This document shows positions 27,303 to 36,314 of a DNA stretch of 64,000 bases, in pieces (position 1 is the first letter of the stretch; every line of letters begins with the position of its first letter). The notes beneath the pieces were generated by a model, which saw only the letters and a list, made by a program, of their open reading frames with translations, had not been told where the DNA came from and ran no database searches. The stretch is from UBA10347 sp905182135 (lineage in GTDB: Bacteria; Actinomycetota; Acidimicrobiia; Acidimicrobiales; UBA10347). The DNA lies in NCBI GenBank assembly GCA_963925805.1, contig CAWUSE010000002.1:1-64000 (forward strand), in the 5' to 3' direction. The translations under genes and the position numbers were made by a program.

Positions 27303-28208
27303 TCATTGGCTGGCTCGTTCTCTCGGTTTCTTCTGAGCGGTACCGTCGCCGGGACGAATAATCGTGCCGATGCCAGAGACGGTGAAAATCTCAAGCAGTA
27401 GCACGTGTTCGACGGTGCCATTCAGTACATGTGCGGTCTTCACGCCGTTGTCGACGGCGTGCAAGCAGGCCTCGACCTTCGGGATCATCCCGCCAGAAAC
27501 GGTTTCGGTTCCCACTAGCGGGTGCAACTCATCAGACGACGTTTGGCGAATGAGCGTGTCTGGGTCTTTGGGGTCGCGGCGCAGACCGTCGACATCAGTC
27601 AGCATCACCAGTTTGTTCGCCCCCACTGCTGCTGCGATGTGCCCGGCGACGGTGTCGGCATTGATGTTGTACGCCTGACCGGTCTCATCGCTACCGATCG
27701 TCGAGATGACCGGAATCAGCCCTTCGGCCTGCAGTTTGTGCACGATGTCGGGGTTGACATCGACCACCTGACCTACGAAACCATGCTCCTTGCTGTGAGG
27801 CTTGGCCCGAATCAGTCCGGCGTCTTCACCGGACACGCCAACAGCGAGCGGCCCGTGAATGTTGATGCCGCTGACGATGTCGCGACCGACCTTGCCGGCG
27901 AGGACCATCCGAACAACGTCGAGGGTCTCCGCATCGGTCACTCGAAGGCCATCGACGAACTCGGTTTCTTTACCAATCTTCGCAAGCAACGCGCCGATCT
28001 GCGGACCGCCACCGTGCACAACAATCGGCTTGATACCTACCGAGTGCATCAACACGATGTCGGCCGCGAACGTGGTAAATAGTTGTGGGTCAATCATGGC
28101 GTTGCCGCCGAACTTGACGACAACTGTTGTACCTGCGAACTGCTGGATGTAGGGCAGCGCCTGCGTCAGAATCGACGCTGTCTCTTCAGGAGTGTGGGTA
28201 AAAGTCAT
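27303..28208 (-). CDS. argB: Acetylglutamate kinase
   Basis: Phosphorylates N-acetylglutamate, the usual arginine-feedback point. From ATG 28206-28208 it has 301 residues with VVVKFGGNAM (Lys for ATP) near residue 36, VVHGGGPQIG and ADTVAGHIAAAVGANKLVML. The long N-terminal helix before VVVKFGG is the type associated with arginine-sensitive hexameric enzymes. Spacing to argJ is 139 bp with no gene seen in between. Confidence 0.95.
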   Translation of the reverse strand: MTFTHTPEETASILTQALPYIQQFAGTTVVVKFGGNAMIDPQLFTTFAADIVLMHSVGIKPIVVHGGGPQIGALLAKIGKETEFVDGLRVTDAETLDVVRMVLAGKVGRDIVSGINIHGPLAVGVSGEDAGLIRAKPHSKEHGFVGQVVDVNPDIVHKLQAEGLIPVISTIGSDETGQAYNINADTVAGHIAAAVGANKLVMLTDVDGLRRDPKDPDTLIRQTSSDELHPLVGTETVSGGMIPKVEACLHAVDNGVKTAHVLNGTVEHVLLLEIFTVSGIGTIIRPGDGTAQKKPRERASQ

Positions 28209-28347
28209 AATCAGAATTGCCCTCCGGCCGGCACGGCCCCCTCCACGAATAGCCCATGCCCCAGGCGACTGAAACATTGGGCAGAGCTAGCCGAGCCCGA
28301 AGACAAAGCCAGCGCCGCAACGCAAGCGGGCAAATAAGGCGTAAGCA

Positions 28348-29574
28348 TCATGACCGGTACCCGGCATTAATCTCGATGTAACCGTGGGTTAGATCGCACG
28401 TCCAGATCGATGCAGAACCATCGCCCATACCCATGTCGACTCGAACGACGATCTCGTCCTCTTGCAGGAACATGTTTGCCCGGTCCTCGCTGTAGTCCGG
28501 ATGGACAATGCCGGCTTCAGTGATCTGTTCTTCGCCGATCCAAATTGCCAGTTTGTCTCGATCAGCGGGTTCGCCCGCCTTGCCAACGGCCATCACGATG
28601 CGACCCCAGTTGGCATCTTGCGCTGCCATAGCCGTCTTAACGAGCGGTGAGTCCGCGATTGACCTGGCAACAATCTCGGCTGACTCATCACTTACTGCGC
28701 CCTCGACGTGCACTTCAATGAACTTGGTGGCGCCTTCGCCATCGCGCACAATCTGATGCGCCAGATCCAGACACACCTCAAAAACAGCTGAGCTGAAGTC
28801 GGCCCAGGCCGGATGGTCCGGGCCGTCGATTGGGTCATTGCCAGCAGCGCCGGTCGAAAACAGCAGGACCGTATCGCTCGTCGAGGTATCACTGTCGACT
28901 GTGATGCGGTTGAAGCTCTCGCTGGTCGCGCTGCTGACCGCCAGCTGAAGAGCTTCGGACGTAGCGGCCACATCAGTGAACAAGAAACCAAGCATGGTCG
29001 CCATGTTGGGGGCGATCATGCCGCTGCCTTTGGCGATGCCAACCACCTTCCCCGACACGACGGTGCCAGGCACATCAGCAGCTGCACCTTTGCTGAACGT
29101 GTCGGTGGTGGTGATGGCCTTGGCCGCCTCGGGCCAAGCAGCCTCATCGCTGGCGACAAGGTGACCGAGTGCAGAGACAAGCTGACCGTCGTCGAGTGGC
29201 TCGCCAATCACGCCTGTCGATGCGACATAAATCTGGTCGGCCGGTACGCCAAGCGACGTGCGCAGAGCCTCGACCTCGGCATGCACCGAAGCCGCTCCAG
29301 CGGCGCCTGTGAACGCGTTGGCATTGCCAGCGTTACAGACAACGGCGCGTGCAGCGCCAGCGGACAAGATCTGCTTGCACCAATCGACCGGGGCGGATGC
29401 ACATGCGGACGTAGTGAAGACACCGCCGACTGTGGTCCCTTCGGCCATTACCGCCAAGAAGAGATCAGGGCGACCGCTGTAACGCAGGTTGGCCGCATAG
29501 GCATACAACGCCACACCAGGCACGGCAGGAAGGTCGGGGAATGCGGCTGGCGCCAGCGGTGAAACGGCGTTCAT
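28348..29574 (-). CDS. argJ: Glutamate N-acetyltransferase/N-acetylglutamate synthase
   Basis: Bifunctional ornithine acetyltransferase of the cyclic pathway, 408 residues. The autoproteolysis site is seen as KGSGMIAPNMATMLGF, where cleavage before the Thr of NMATML creates the nucleophile. Its ATG overlaps the argC stop by four bases. Presence of argJ implies acetyl recycling, so argA is not strictly needed for flux after priming. Confidence 0.95.
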   Translation of the reverse strand: MNAVSPLAPAAFPDLPAVPGVALYAYAANLRYSGRPDLFLAVMAEGTTVGGVFTTSACASAPVDWCKQILSAGAARAVVCNAGNANAFTGAAGAASVHAEVEALRTSLGVPADQIYVASTGVIGEPLDDGQLVSALGHLVASDEAAWPEAAKAITTTDTFSKGAAADVPGTVVSGKVVGIAKGSGMIAPNMATMLGFLFTDVAATSEALQLAVSSATSESFNRITVDSDTSTSDTVLLFSTGAAGNDPIDGPDHPAWADFSSAVFEVCLDLAHQIVRDGEGATKFIEVHVEGAVSDESAEIVARSIADSPLVKTAMAAQDANWGRIVMAVGKAGEPADRDKLAIWIGEEQITEAGIVHPDYSEDRANMFLQEDEIVVRVDMGMGDGSASIWTCDLTHGYIEINAGYRS

Positions 29575-30596
29575 GGCATGAGCCCAACTAGTGGAAGGCC
29601 AGCGGTCTCGTCGAGACCGGCAACAATGTTCGCCGACTGGATAGCGCCACCCGAAGAACCCTTGCAGAGATTGTCAAGTGCACAGAACACCATCGCTGTC
29701 TGCGTCCGCTCGTCGTAGCGAGCAGAAATATGCGCCGTGTTAGAGCCGAGTGTTGCCTTGGTAGTCGGCAGCCGATCACTCACGTGCACAAACGGTTCGT
29801 CGGCGTAAAATTCACTGAGTATCGACAGCAGTTCGCCTGCCGATGTTGGGCCGGCCGGCTTCGCGTAACAGGTCGCGAGAATCCCGCGATTCATTGGGGC
29901 CAAGTGCGGCGTGAACACGACCTGGGTGCCGAGTGTCTGCTCAATCTCGGGTGTATGTCGGTGGGTCCCAACGGCATAGGCGCTGAAGTCTTCGTCGACA
30001 GCGCAGAAGGTGGTGTTCTCTTTGGCCGCACGGCCAGCGCCTGAGACGCCGCTGGCCGCATCGATGATGATGCCAGTATCGACAATCGCCCCCGCTTGTA
30101 ATAGCGGTGCGAGCGGAAGAACCGCTGCCTGGGGATAACAGCCCGGCACGGCGACGTGCCTCTTGGCCTTGATGTCATCCCGGAACAGTTCGGGCAATCC
30201 ATACGCGAACCTTTCGATCAGTTCGGGCACCACGTGAGGCACCTCGTACCACTTCTCGTAGACCACGGGATCATTCAGTCTGAAGTCGGCAGAAAGGTCG
30301 ATCACGTGGTCAACCTCATCGATCAACCCGCCCACGATCTCCTGCGATGCCCGATGCGGTAGGCACGCGAAGACCAGATCAAGTTTCTCAAGGCCGGCAT
30401 CTTCATGTCGAACGTAGGTCATGTCGCCATACGCGGGCGCCAGGCTCGGGTACAGATCTGCGACCGTGTTTCCCGCCTGGGTATCGCCGGTGACAGCCCG
30501 CACATCCATGTTCGGATGGTTCACAAGCAGGCGAAGAAGCTCAGCCCCAGTGAAGCCAGAGGCACCAACGATTCCGACGGACAGCTGTTGAGGCAT
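29571..30596 (-). CDS. argC: N-acetyl-gamma-glutamyl-phosphate reductase
   Basis: NADPH-dependent reductase of the third arginine step, 341 residues from the ATG at 30594-30596. It shows GIVGASGFTGAELLRLL at the start, the catalytic Cys in VAVPGCYPQAAVL and GAGRAAKENTTFCAV. First gene of the leftward arg cluster. AGGTG lies upstream as a weak ribosome site; a GTG five codons earlier is possible. Confidence 0.95.
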   Translation of the reverse strand: MPQQLSVGIVGASGFTGAELLRLLVNHPNMDVRAVTGDTQAGNTVADLYPSLAPAYGDMTYVRHEDAGLEKLDLVFACLPHRASQEIVGGLIDEVDHVIDLSADFRLNDPVVYEKWYEVPHVVPELIERFAYGLPELFRDDIKAKRHVAVPGCYPQAAVLPLAPLLQAGAIVDTGIIIDAASGVSGAGRAAKENTTFCAVDEDFSAYAVGTHRHTPEIEQTLGTQVVFTPHLAPMNRGILATCYAKPAGPTSAGELLSILSEFYADEPFVHVSDRLPTTKATLGSNTAHISARYDERTQTAMVFCALDNLCKGSSGGAIQSANIVAGLDETAGLPLVGLMP

Positions 30597-30605
30597 CGCA
30601 TGACT

Positions 30606-30621
30606 ATACACCTAAATGTAT
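30606..30621. promoter_or_regulatory. Candidate ARG box
   Basis: ATACA-N6-TGTAT is a perfect 16-bp inverted repeat, A/T-rich, 10-25 bp upstream of the argC ATG. Size, symmetry and place resemble ArgR operators, and argR is in the same cluster. The half-site differs from the E. coli TGAAT consensus. Confidence 0.5.
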
Positions 30622-30722
30622 GAACATGCGAACTCATTTCTTCGAACCGCACGAAAGCTCGAGAGAACGGTGCTGTGCACAAGGTGCGGGCAGCTACACC
30701 AGACCTAACGAGAACCATCCCG

Positions 30723-30914
30723 ATGAGCGCCAGCGGGGACGGAGCCGAAACCCTGTCCGAGTCGTTCACGTCTGCAGTCCCATCAAGCACAGAAACAGAC
30801 CTTGCCGGGCTTTTGAACGCCCGCACACGTGGCGCACATACGATCGTCTCACCAATAATCGAGCTGTCGAGGGCGGTGCGCCACTACGCTCAACAACCGC
30901 ATGAGCTCATATGA
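30723..30914 (+). CDS. Possible small ORF in pheS leader
   Basis: A 63-codon frame, MSASGDGAETLSESFTS..., overlaps the pheS start by 14 bases in another frame. It is Ser/Thr-rich, has no Phe-rich attenuator stretch (only one Phe), and no recognised family. It may be chance; listed because it would be translated into pheS. Confidence 0.2.
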   Translation: MSASGDGAETLSESFTSAVPSSTETDLAGLLNARTRGAHTIVSPIIELSRAVRHYAQQPHELI

Positions 30915-31896
30915 ACAGCTAGCGACCAATGCCGTCGCACAGATCGAAGGCGCAGTCGATCTCGACACTCTCGAGGCACTGCGACCAGCGCTGCTTGGCA
31001 AGAAGGCACCGGTCTCTCTCGCAAAGAAGGATCTCGGCTCGCTAGAGCCAGATCAACGCAAAGACGCAGGCCAGGCCATCAACGCCGCTCGTCAAACAAT
31101 CGAGTCGGCGTTTACCACCCGGCACGCTGAACTTGCGAGCGCCGCCCGTGCTGTTGCACTCGAAGCCGAACGTCTCGACCTAACCGAGTTCCAAGCTGAC
31201 CCCGATGCGGGTCATCTGCACTTGATCACGCAGTCGCGTGACCGACTCGAAGACGTTTTCATCGGCATGGGCTACACCGTGGCCGAAGGGCCCGAGGTCG
31301 AAACAGCGTGGTACAACTTCGAAGCACTCAACATCCCTGAATGGCATCCAGCGCGCGGAAGCTTCGACACCATCTTCGTGAACCTGGGTGAGGCCGAAGA
31401 AGTCATGCTGCGCTCACACACATCGCCGGTTCAGATCCGCACGATGGAAACTCAAGAACCGCCAATCTACATCATCGCTCCAGGCCGCACGTTCCGTACC
31501 GACACCGCCGACGCTACCCACCTGCCTGCATTCAACCAGATCGAAGGCCTGGTCATCGACAAGGGCATCACCATGGGTGACCTGGCCGGCACCATCGACG
31601 AGTTCGTTCGAACGTTCTTCGGCGCTGAGGTCAAGACGCGCCTGCGCCCGTCATATTTCCCCTTCACCGAACCGTCGGCCGAGTTCGATATCAGCTTGCC
31701 CGACGGCAGCTGGCTTGAGCTTGGCGGCTGCGGCATGGTTCACCCCAATGTGTTGCGCAACTGCGGCATCGACCCAGAGATCTGGCAAGGCTTTGCATTT
31801 GGTTTTGGGATCGACCGACTCGCTGTAATGCGCTATCGACTCGATGACATCCGCGAACTCGTGAACAACGACGTCCGCTTCCTACGGCAGTTCTGA
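30901..31896 (+). CDS. pheS: Phenylalanyl-tRNA synthetase alpha subunit
   Basis: Catalytic alpha subunit of the alpha2-beta2 enzyme, 331 residues. Class II motif 2 is seen as LRSHTSPVQIRTM near residue 163 and motif 3 as FGFGIDRLAVMRYRLDDIREL near 300; the N-terminal coiled coil covers about 1-85. It is divergent from argC, whereas the two operons usually run the same way in actinobacteria. The gap to pheT is 187 bp, longer than usual. Confidence 0.96.
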   Translation: MSSYEQLATNAVAQIEGAVDLDTLEALRPALLGKKAPVSLAKKDLGSLEPDQRKDAGQAINAARQTIESAFTTRHAELASAARAVALEAERLDLTEFQADPDAGHLHLITQSRDRLEDVFIGMGYTVAEGPEVETAWYNFEALNIPEWHPARGSFDTIFVNLGEAEEVMLRSHTSPVQIRTMETQEPPIYIIAPGRTFRTDTADATHLPAFNQIEGLVIDKGITMGDLAGTIDEFVRTFFGAEVKTRLRPSYFPFTEPSAEFDISLPDGSWLELGGCGMVHPNVLRNCGIDPEIWQGFAFGFGIDRLAVMRYRLDDIRELVNNDVRFLRQF

Positions 31897-32087
31897 TGCA
31901 GCGCTCTTCGCAATCGCATCTTCTCGGCACGCCGACTGCTCGGCGGACTATCTCTCCGCAGCCACTTCCTCTTCTAACTGAAACGTCCGAGCTCCGGACC
32001 CTAACGAACACACACCGCTTGTCACCTCTAAAGAGTCCGCAGAGTTGTCTCAGCGAAGCGATGCCACGATTGCGAGAAACACGATGA
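31896..32087 (+). CDS. 63-codon ORF bridging pheS and pheT
   Basis: It begins at an ATG sharing one base with the pheS stop (TGATG) and ends at a TGA overlapping the pheT ATG (ATGA). The product MQRSSQSHLLGTPTARRTIS... is Ser/Thr/Pro/Arg-rich with no fold I recognise. Its precise fit at both ends suggests it carries ribosomes from pheS to pheT, even if the peptide has no function. Chance is not excluded. Confidence 0.35.
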   Translation: MQRSSQSHLLGTPTARRTISPQPLPLLTETSELRTLTNTHRLSPLKSPQSCLSEAMPRLRETR

Positions 32088-34453
32088 AGGTTTTGTTGTC
32101 CTGGTTGCAGGAATTCGCTCCAGATATTGCTGGTGACCCAGTCGAACTTGGCGAGACGCTAAGCGGCTTGGGGCTGGCTGTCGAAGAGATGACGATCACG
32201 GGCCAAGGCCTAGACGGGATCGTGCTGGCCAAGGTGCTTGACCTGTCTCCTCATCCCGACGCCGACAAGATTCAACTCGTGCAGGTCGACGCCGGTAGCG
32301 GCGAAGCGCTGCAGGTGTGCTGCGGCGCGTTTAATATGTCGGTCGGCGACCTGATCCCATTTGCCACTATCGGCACGGTCATGCCCAACGGCATGGAGAT
32401 CGCTCAACGCAAGATGCGCGGTGAGATGTCAAACGGCATGTGCTGTTCGGCCAGCGAGATTGGCCTGGGCCAAGATCACGACGGCATCATGTTGTTGACC
32501 GGTCAGACCGACTCCCAACCAGGTGCTCCCATTATTGAAGCTCTCGGCATTACCGAAGACGTCCTGTGGGACCTCGAGGTCAACGCCAACCGGCCCGACG
32601 CAATGTCGGTGTCCGGCGTCGCTCGCGATCTAGCCGCCAAACTCGGCGTGCCGTTTACATTCCCGGAGTTCAGCTACACGTCTTCGGGACTCGCCGTGAC
32701 CGACGAAGCAACGATCGAGATCGTCGACCCAACATTGTGTGGTCGCTTTCTTGCCCGAACCATCCACGACGTCGAAATCGGCACGTCGCCTCGCTGGATC
32801 CAGCAACGCCTGATTGCGTTGGGCATGCGCCCGATCAACAGCGTGGTCGACATCAGTAATTACGTAATGCTCGAACTCGGCCAGCCGAATCACACCTATG
32901 ACCTGGGCTCAGTTCCCGGCGGCCACATTCGTGTACGCCGCGCTAGCGAGGGCGAAAACATCACGACGCTCGATGGCGTCGAGCGTACGCTGCTCCCTGG
33001 TGACGGCGTCATTGCTAACCGCGATGATCTCACTATCGGCCTTGCCGGAGTTATGGGCGGCCTTGACTCTGAGATCAGCGACACCACGACCTCAGTACTC
33101 CTCGAGTTAGCGTGGTGGGACCCTCCAAGCATCTCACGCACAATCAAGCGCCTGAATCTGCCTAGCGAGGCCGGCACTCGGTATCGCCGTGGCGCCGACT
33201 GGGGCGACAACATGCCCCGTGCCCTTGACCGCTTCTGCCAGTTGATCTCCGAGTCTGGCGCTGCCGTCGCGGGTGGCACCATCGACGCTTCCGGCACGAC
33301 GCCTGACCGCACTCCCCTGCCCGTTCGTATTGCCAAAGTGAACGGCGTACTTGGCACCGACCTCGACGCTCAAACAATGAGCGACCATCTCCGCAGTATC
33401 GGCTTCAAAGTCGAAGCCGCCAGCGGAGCGGAGAACCTGACCGTAACCATTCCAACCTGGCGTTGGGACACCGAGACCGAGACCGACATCGCAGAAGAAG
33501 TCGGCCGCATGTTCGGCTTCGACAACATTGAACGCACCGTCCCCCGCAGCGAAATAATCGGGCACCTGACCGACTACCAAAAAGCTCGTCGTTCTGTGCG
33601 CGCTGCACTGGTCGGCGCTGGTTGCGACGAGATACAGCCCATGCCCTTCCTGGGCCCTGGCGATCTCGCCAACGCTGGCATGCCCGAAGACGGCGTGACG
33701 CTGACAAACCCGCTTGTGCAAGAAGAGTCCATCCTTCGGACCTCGCTCCTGCCCGGCCATCTCAAGGCCATTGCCTACAACCAGTCGCACCGCTCGGGAC
33801 CAGTTCGGTTCTTCGAAATCGGTCATATCTTCATGGCACCGACTGACAATCCTCTGTTGCCAGACGAGCGTGAGTACCTGGCCGTCAGCGCATCCGACAG
33901 CGAAGCCCCCGTCGCGGTACAACTGCTCGGTCTTCTCGATGGCACGCTTGCACTGCCCAATGTGCAACTTCGCCCGTCGGTTCCCAACGGCATGCACCCG
34001 ACCCGCAGCGCCGACGTTGTGATCGCTGGCAAGATCCGCGGTTACGTCGGCGAAGTCGACCCAGACGTCTGCAAGGCATTCAATATTGATGGCCGAGTCG
34101 CATGGCTTGAACTCGATCTTGAAGCGGTGCTCAACGGCCCTCATGGCAATCGTAAGTACTCGCCTGTCAGCAAGTACCCGTCAAGCGACATTGACCTGGC
34201 GTTCGAGGTACCCGACTCGATCACTGCAGCAAACATCGCGGGAGCAATGCGCAAGGGCGGCGGCAAGCAGCTAGCAAGTGTCGAGCTATTCGACACCTAT
34301 CGGGGAAGCGGCGTGGCCGATGGTGCTCGCAGCCTGGCGTTCCGACTCCGCTTCCAAGCAACCGATCGCACAATGACCGACGACGAAATCGGCGAACTCC
34401 GGGCCGGATGCATCACCGCCGCCCAAAAACAAAAAGGCGTCAAACTTCGCTAA
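32084..34453 (+). CDS. pheT: Phenylalanyl-tRNA synthetase beta subunit
   Basis: Beta subunit, 789 residues from ATG 32084 (MKVLLSWLQEF, the family start). Domains in order: EMAP-like tRNA-binding domain about 40-150 (VLDLSPHPDADKIQLVQVD), B3/B4 editing region about 210-370, B5 near 400-470, a class II-like core with RFFEIGHIFM, and a C-terminal FDX-ACB domain about 695-789 (SKYPSSDIDLAFEVPD). Length is normal. It ends convergent with the truncated exported-protein gene. Confidence 0.96.
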   Translation: MKVLLSWLQEFAPDIAGDPVELGETLSGLGLAVEEMTITGQGLDGIVLAKVLDLSPHPDADKIQLVQVDAGSGEALQVCCGAFNMSVGDLIPFATIGTVMPNGMEIAQRKMRGEMSNGMCCSASEIGLGQDHDGIMLLTGQTDSQPGAPIIEALGITEDVLWDLEVNANRPDAMSVSGVARDLAAKLGVPFTFPEFSYTSSGLAVTDEATIEIVDPTLCGRFLARTIHDVEIGTSPRWIQQRLIALGMRPINSVVDISNYVMLELGQPNHTYDLGSVPGGHIRVRRASEGENITTLDGVERTLLPGDGVIANRDDLTIGLAGVMGGLDSEISDTTTSVLLELAWWDPPSISRTIKRLNLPSEAGTRYRRGADWGDNMPRALDRFCQLISESGAAVAGGTIDASGTTPDRTPLPVRIAKVNGVLGTDLDAQTMSDHLRSIGFKVEAASGAENLTVTIPTWRWDTETETDIAEEVGRMFGFDNIERTVPRSEIIGHLTDYQKARRSVRAALVGAGCDEIQPMPFLGPGDLANAGMPEDGVTLTNPLVQEESILRTSLLPGHLKAIAYNQSHRSGPVRFFEIGHIFMAPTDNPLLPDEREYLAVSASDSEAPVAVQLLGLLDGTLALPNVQLRPSVPNGMHPTRSADVVIAGKIRGYVGEVDPDVCKAFNIDGRVAWLELDLEAVLNGPHGNRKYSPVSKYPSSDIDLAFEVPDSITAANIAGAMRKGGGKQLASVELFDTYRGSGVADGARSLAFRLRFQATDRTMTDDEIGELRAGCITAAQKQKGVKLR

Positions 34454-34572
34454 TGCCCGTTATCTGGGATCGAGGCATTCGACTCAGGGCCACGATGCTG
34501 GCACGAACGAGAGCTGCGGACTTCGCCTGCCCCCGAGCGTGACGCACACACCATGAATAAACATGCGGACGT

Positions 34573-34590
34573 CACGCTGGAATCAGCGTG
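34573..34590. terminator. Perfect hairpin between convergent genes
   Basis: CACGCTG-GAAT-CAGCGTG, a 7-bp stem with a 4-base loop, stands about 120 bp after pheT and just past the ancestral stop (34608) of the opposing gene. It could end transcription from both sides; T runs are weak. Confidence 0.5.
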
Positions 34591-34708
34591 TTGGGTTGGT
34601 AAACGATTTATAGCTGTGGTTCCCCGAGACGGACCAGGCCGTTCCATGCGGCTGTCGCTCCTCTTCGGGCTTTGTAGGCCCCATCACCAACCAGGTAGGC
34701 CTCACCAT

Positions 34709-34760
34709 GACCTTGTGCATGGAGCACTACCTGGGACCTTGTGCATGGAGCACTACCTGG
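34709..34760. repeat. 26-bp perfect tandem duplication
   Basis: Two identical 26-base copies at 34709-34734 and 34735-34760. The unit is not a multiple of three and lies inside the 3' half of the leftward exported-protein gene, so it shifts the frame and creates an early TAG. Removing one copy restores an open frame to 34608. Confidence 0.9.
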
Positions 34761-35116
34761 CCCTCGACTGTCACGCTGAAATCAGTGCCGAGAACTTTGA
34801 TGAAACCTCGGAAGTCGGTCAGATCGACGTTCGTCGAGCGCTCTTGCTCATCCGAGTCGGATGCACCGCGCAAGCGAACCCGCATGTCACCAGCGTTGTC
34901 CACGATGGAGACATCGCCGTCGACACGAAGTCGGATATGGCCACCCATACTGATTTCGACCTCACCCGATCCTTTGGCATAGAGCCGACCTCGGCCATCA
35001 ACGGTTACATCGCCGCCCTCTTGGGCAATTGCGGTCGCGGGTAAGACAAATAGTCCTGCCAACATCACTGCCAACAAGCCGAGCGTCAGCATTTTCATAG
35101 TGATTAGAGTTTTCAT
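34727..35116 (-). CDS. Exported protein, truncated by tandem duplication
   Basis: Current product has 129 residues. It begins MKTLITMKMLTLGLLAVMLAGLF and has a signal peptide ending near TAIAQ, after AAAAGGACC as ribosome site. The mature part is Gly/Asp-rich with alternating beta-like strands (DVTVDGRGRLYAKGSGEVEI). A 26-bp duplication puts a TAG after AQGPR. Deleting one copy gives a 160-residue frame ending at 34608 with the natural-looking continuation QGHGEAYLVGDGAYKARRG. So the gene was very recently broken, or is switched by slippage. I do not recognise the family; it is probably secreted or surface-bound. Confidence 0.65.
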   Translation of the reverse strand: MKTLITMKMLTLGLLAVMLAGLFVLPATAIAQEGGDVTVDGRGRLYAKGSGEVEISMGGHIRLRVDGDVSIVDNAGDMRVRLRGASDSDEQERSTNVDLTDFRGFIKVLGTDFSVTVEGQVVLHAQGPR

Positions 35117-35242
35117 TGCTGTGGTCCTTTTGAATTGAAGAACCCCAGCTTCAACGACCAAGGTGAGCCCAGGCTGAGAAGCTGACAAGAAGCAGGTAAG
35201 TTCGAGATTCAAGAACCCCGTGTTGTCCCAGCCGTTATCGGA

Positions 35243-36289
35243 TTACAACAACGACGCCAGATCAAGTTCGTCAATGGCGCGAGCACAACGAGTATTCATA
35301 TTGCTGACGAGTGCGTACTGGCGGGGATCTGATAAATCCATGCCGCGGCTGGCAACGATGGGATAGACCAGACAGAAGAGCGCTGCGATCCGGTAGCTCT
35401 CCCACAAGGTCGTGGTCTCGCTTTCTGGAACGCCAGCGGCGATAAGTGCCGCTACGTACCGGTCGAAGAGCACCTGCTCGTTCGCGGCAGCAACCTCGGG
35501 GAGCAAGCTCTGCGTTACGAAGTACGCCAAGTCATAGGCAGCGGTGCCGAGCCCCGTTAGCTGGAAGTCAAGCAAGATGACCCCGCCGTCGTCGTCGAAG
35601 AAAATGTTGTCGGCCCGATAGTCGCCATGGGTAACAGTCGTCGGCGAAGCGGAGAGAGCCGTGAGCATTTCGGGCAATTTCTCGACCCACCGAGGAGCTA
35701 TCGCAGCCACGGTTGGATGAACCTCCATCTCGGCCTGCACCTTGTCCCACCCTTCAGCAAACACGATTGGCAGAACGCCGTGGTACGTCTCGTCAGCAAG
35801 GCTCATCGCAGCGCCCGTCTCGACGTACTGCTCTGCCCGCCCCCAGAACACCGCATGCCAAACAGCGAGCGCATCGAGTGCCCGCTCTGCGTCGACAATC
35901 TCCATACCGGCATTCTGGTCGACCTCTCGGTACCCGCCCAGATCCTCCATGAACAGGTAATAGGTCGATCCATCGTCAGAGATCGCTCCGCCATAGCCCT
36001 TCGGAACGCGAATTGGTGACTGTGCAGCGATCTCTTCGAAGAACTTGACCTCACGTGTGTACATCCGCAACATCGTGCACGTGAAGACCGCTGCTTCATC
36101 GAGCGCCTGAAGCTTCAACACCAGGGTCTCGGGAACGCCGTCCCCTTGCAGCCTCAGCCTGTACACAGCACTACTGACCCCAATACCCACGCCGATGATC
36201 TCGTGCTCGACGCTGGTCACAGCCAAACCCGTTGCTTCTGCAACCCACCGAGCCGTGACCTGTTCGATTGCTGTAAGAAGTTCTGCCAT
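35243..36289 (-). CDS. Aminoglycoside/choline-kinase-like phosphotransferase (EcKinase type)
   Basis: A 348-residue protein-kinase-like small-molecule phosphotransferase. VLKLQ near residue 60 gives the ATP Lys, YYLFMEDLGG the hinge, THGDYRADNIFF (near 219) the catalytic loop and VILLDFQLTGLG the metal-binding Asp. The DFQ form and preceding layout resemble the ecdysteroid-kinase/DUF1679-like group common in actinobacteria and proteobacteria with no assigned substrate. It lies 25 bp after the FGGY kinase gene, so both kinases may belong to one operon. Confidence 0.8.
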   Translation of the reverse strand: MAELLTAIEQVTARWVAEATGLAVTSVEHEIIGVGIGVSSAVYRLRLQGDGVPETLVLKLQALDEAAVFTCTMLRMYTREVKFFEEIAAQSPIRVPKGYGGAISDDGSTYYLFMEDLGGYREVDQNAGMEIVDAERALDALAVWHAVFWGRAEQYVETGAAMSLADETYHGVLPIVFAEGWDKVQAEMEVHPTVAAIAPRWVEKLPEMLTALSASPTTVTHGDYRADNIFFDDDGGVILLDFQLTGLGTAAYDLAYFVTQSLLPEVAAANEQVLFDRYVAALIAAGVPESETTTLWESYRIAALFCLVYPIVASRGMDLSDPRQYALVSNMNTRCARAIDELDLASLL

Positions 36290-36314
36290 ACCTGCCCCTC
36301 GATTCGGCGTCAGA

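Noticed and set aside
28813..29562. 249-codon antisense frame inside argJ
   Set aside because: Shadow frame of argJ caused by high GC.
30612..30900. T-box or attenuator for pheS
   Set aside because: No Phe-rich leader peptide and no T-box core sequence seen.
33134..34144. 336-codon antisense frame inside pheT
   Set aside because: Shadow of a strongly supported gene; no family features.
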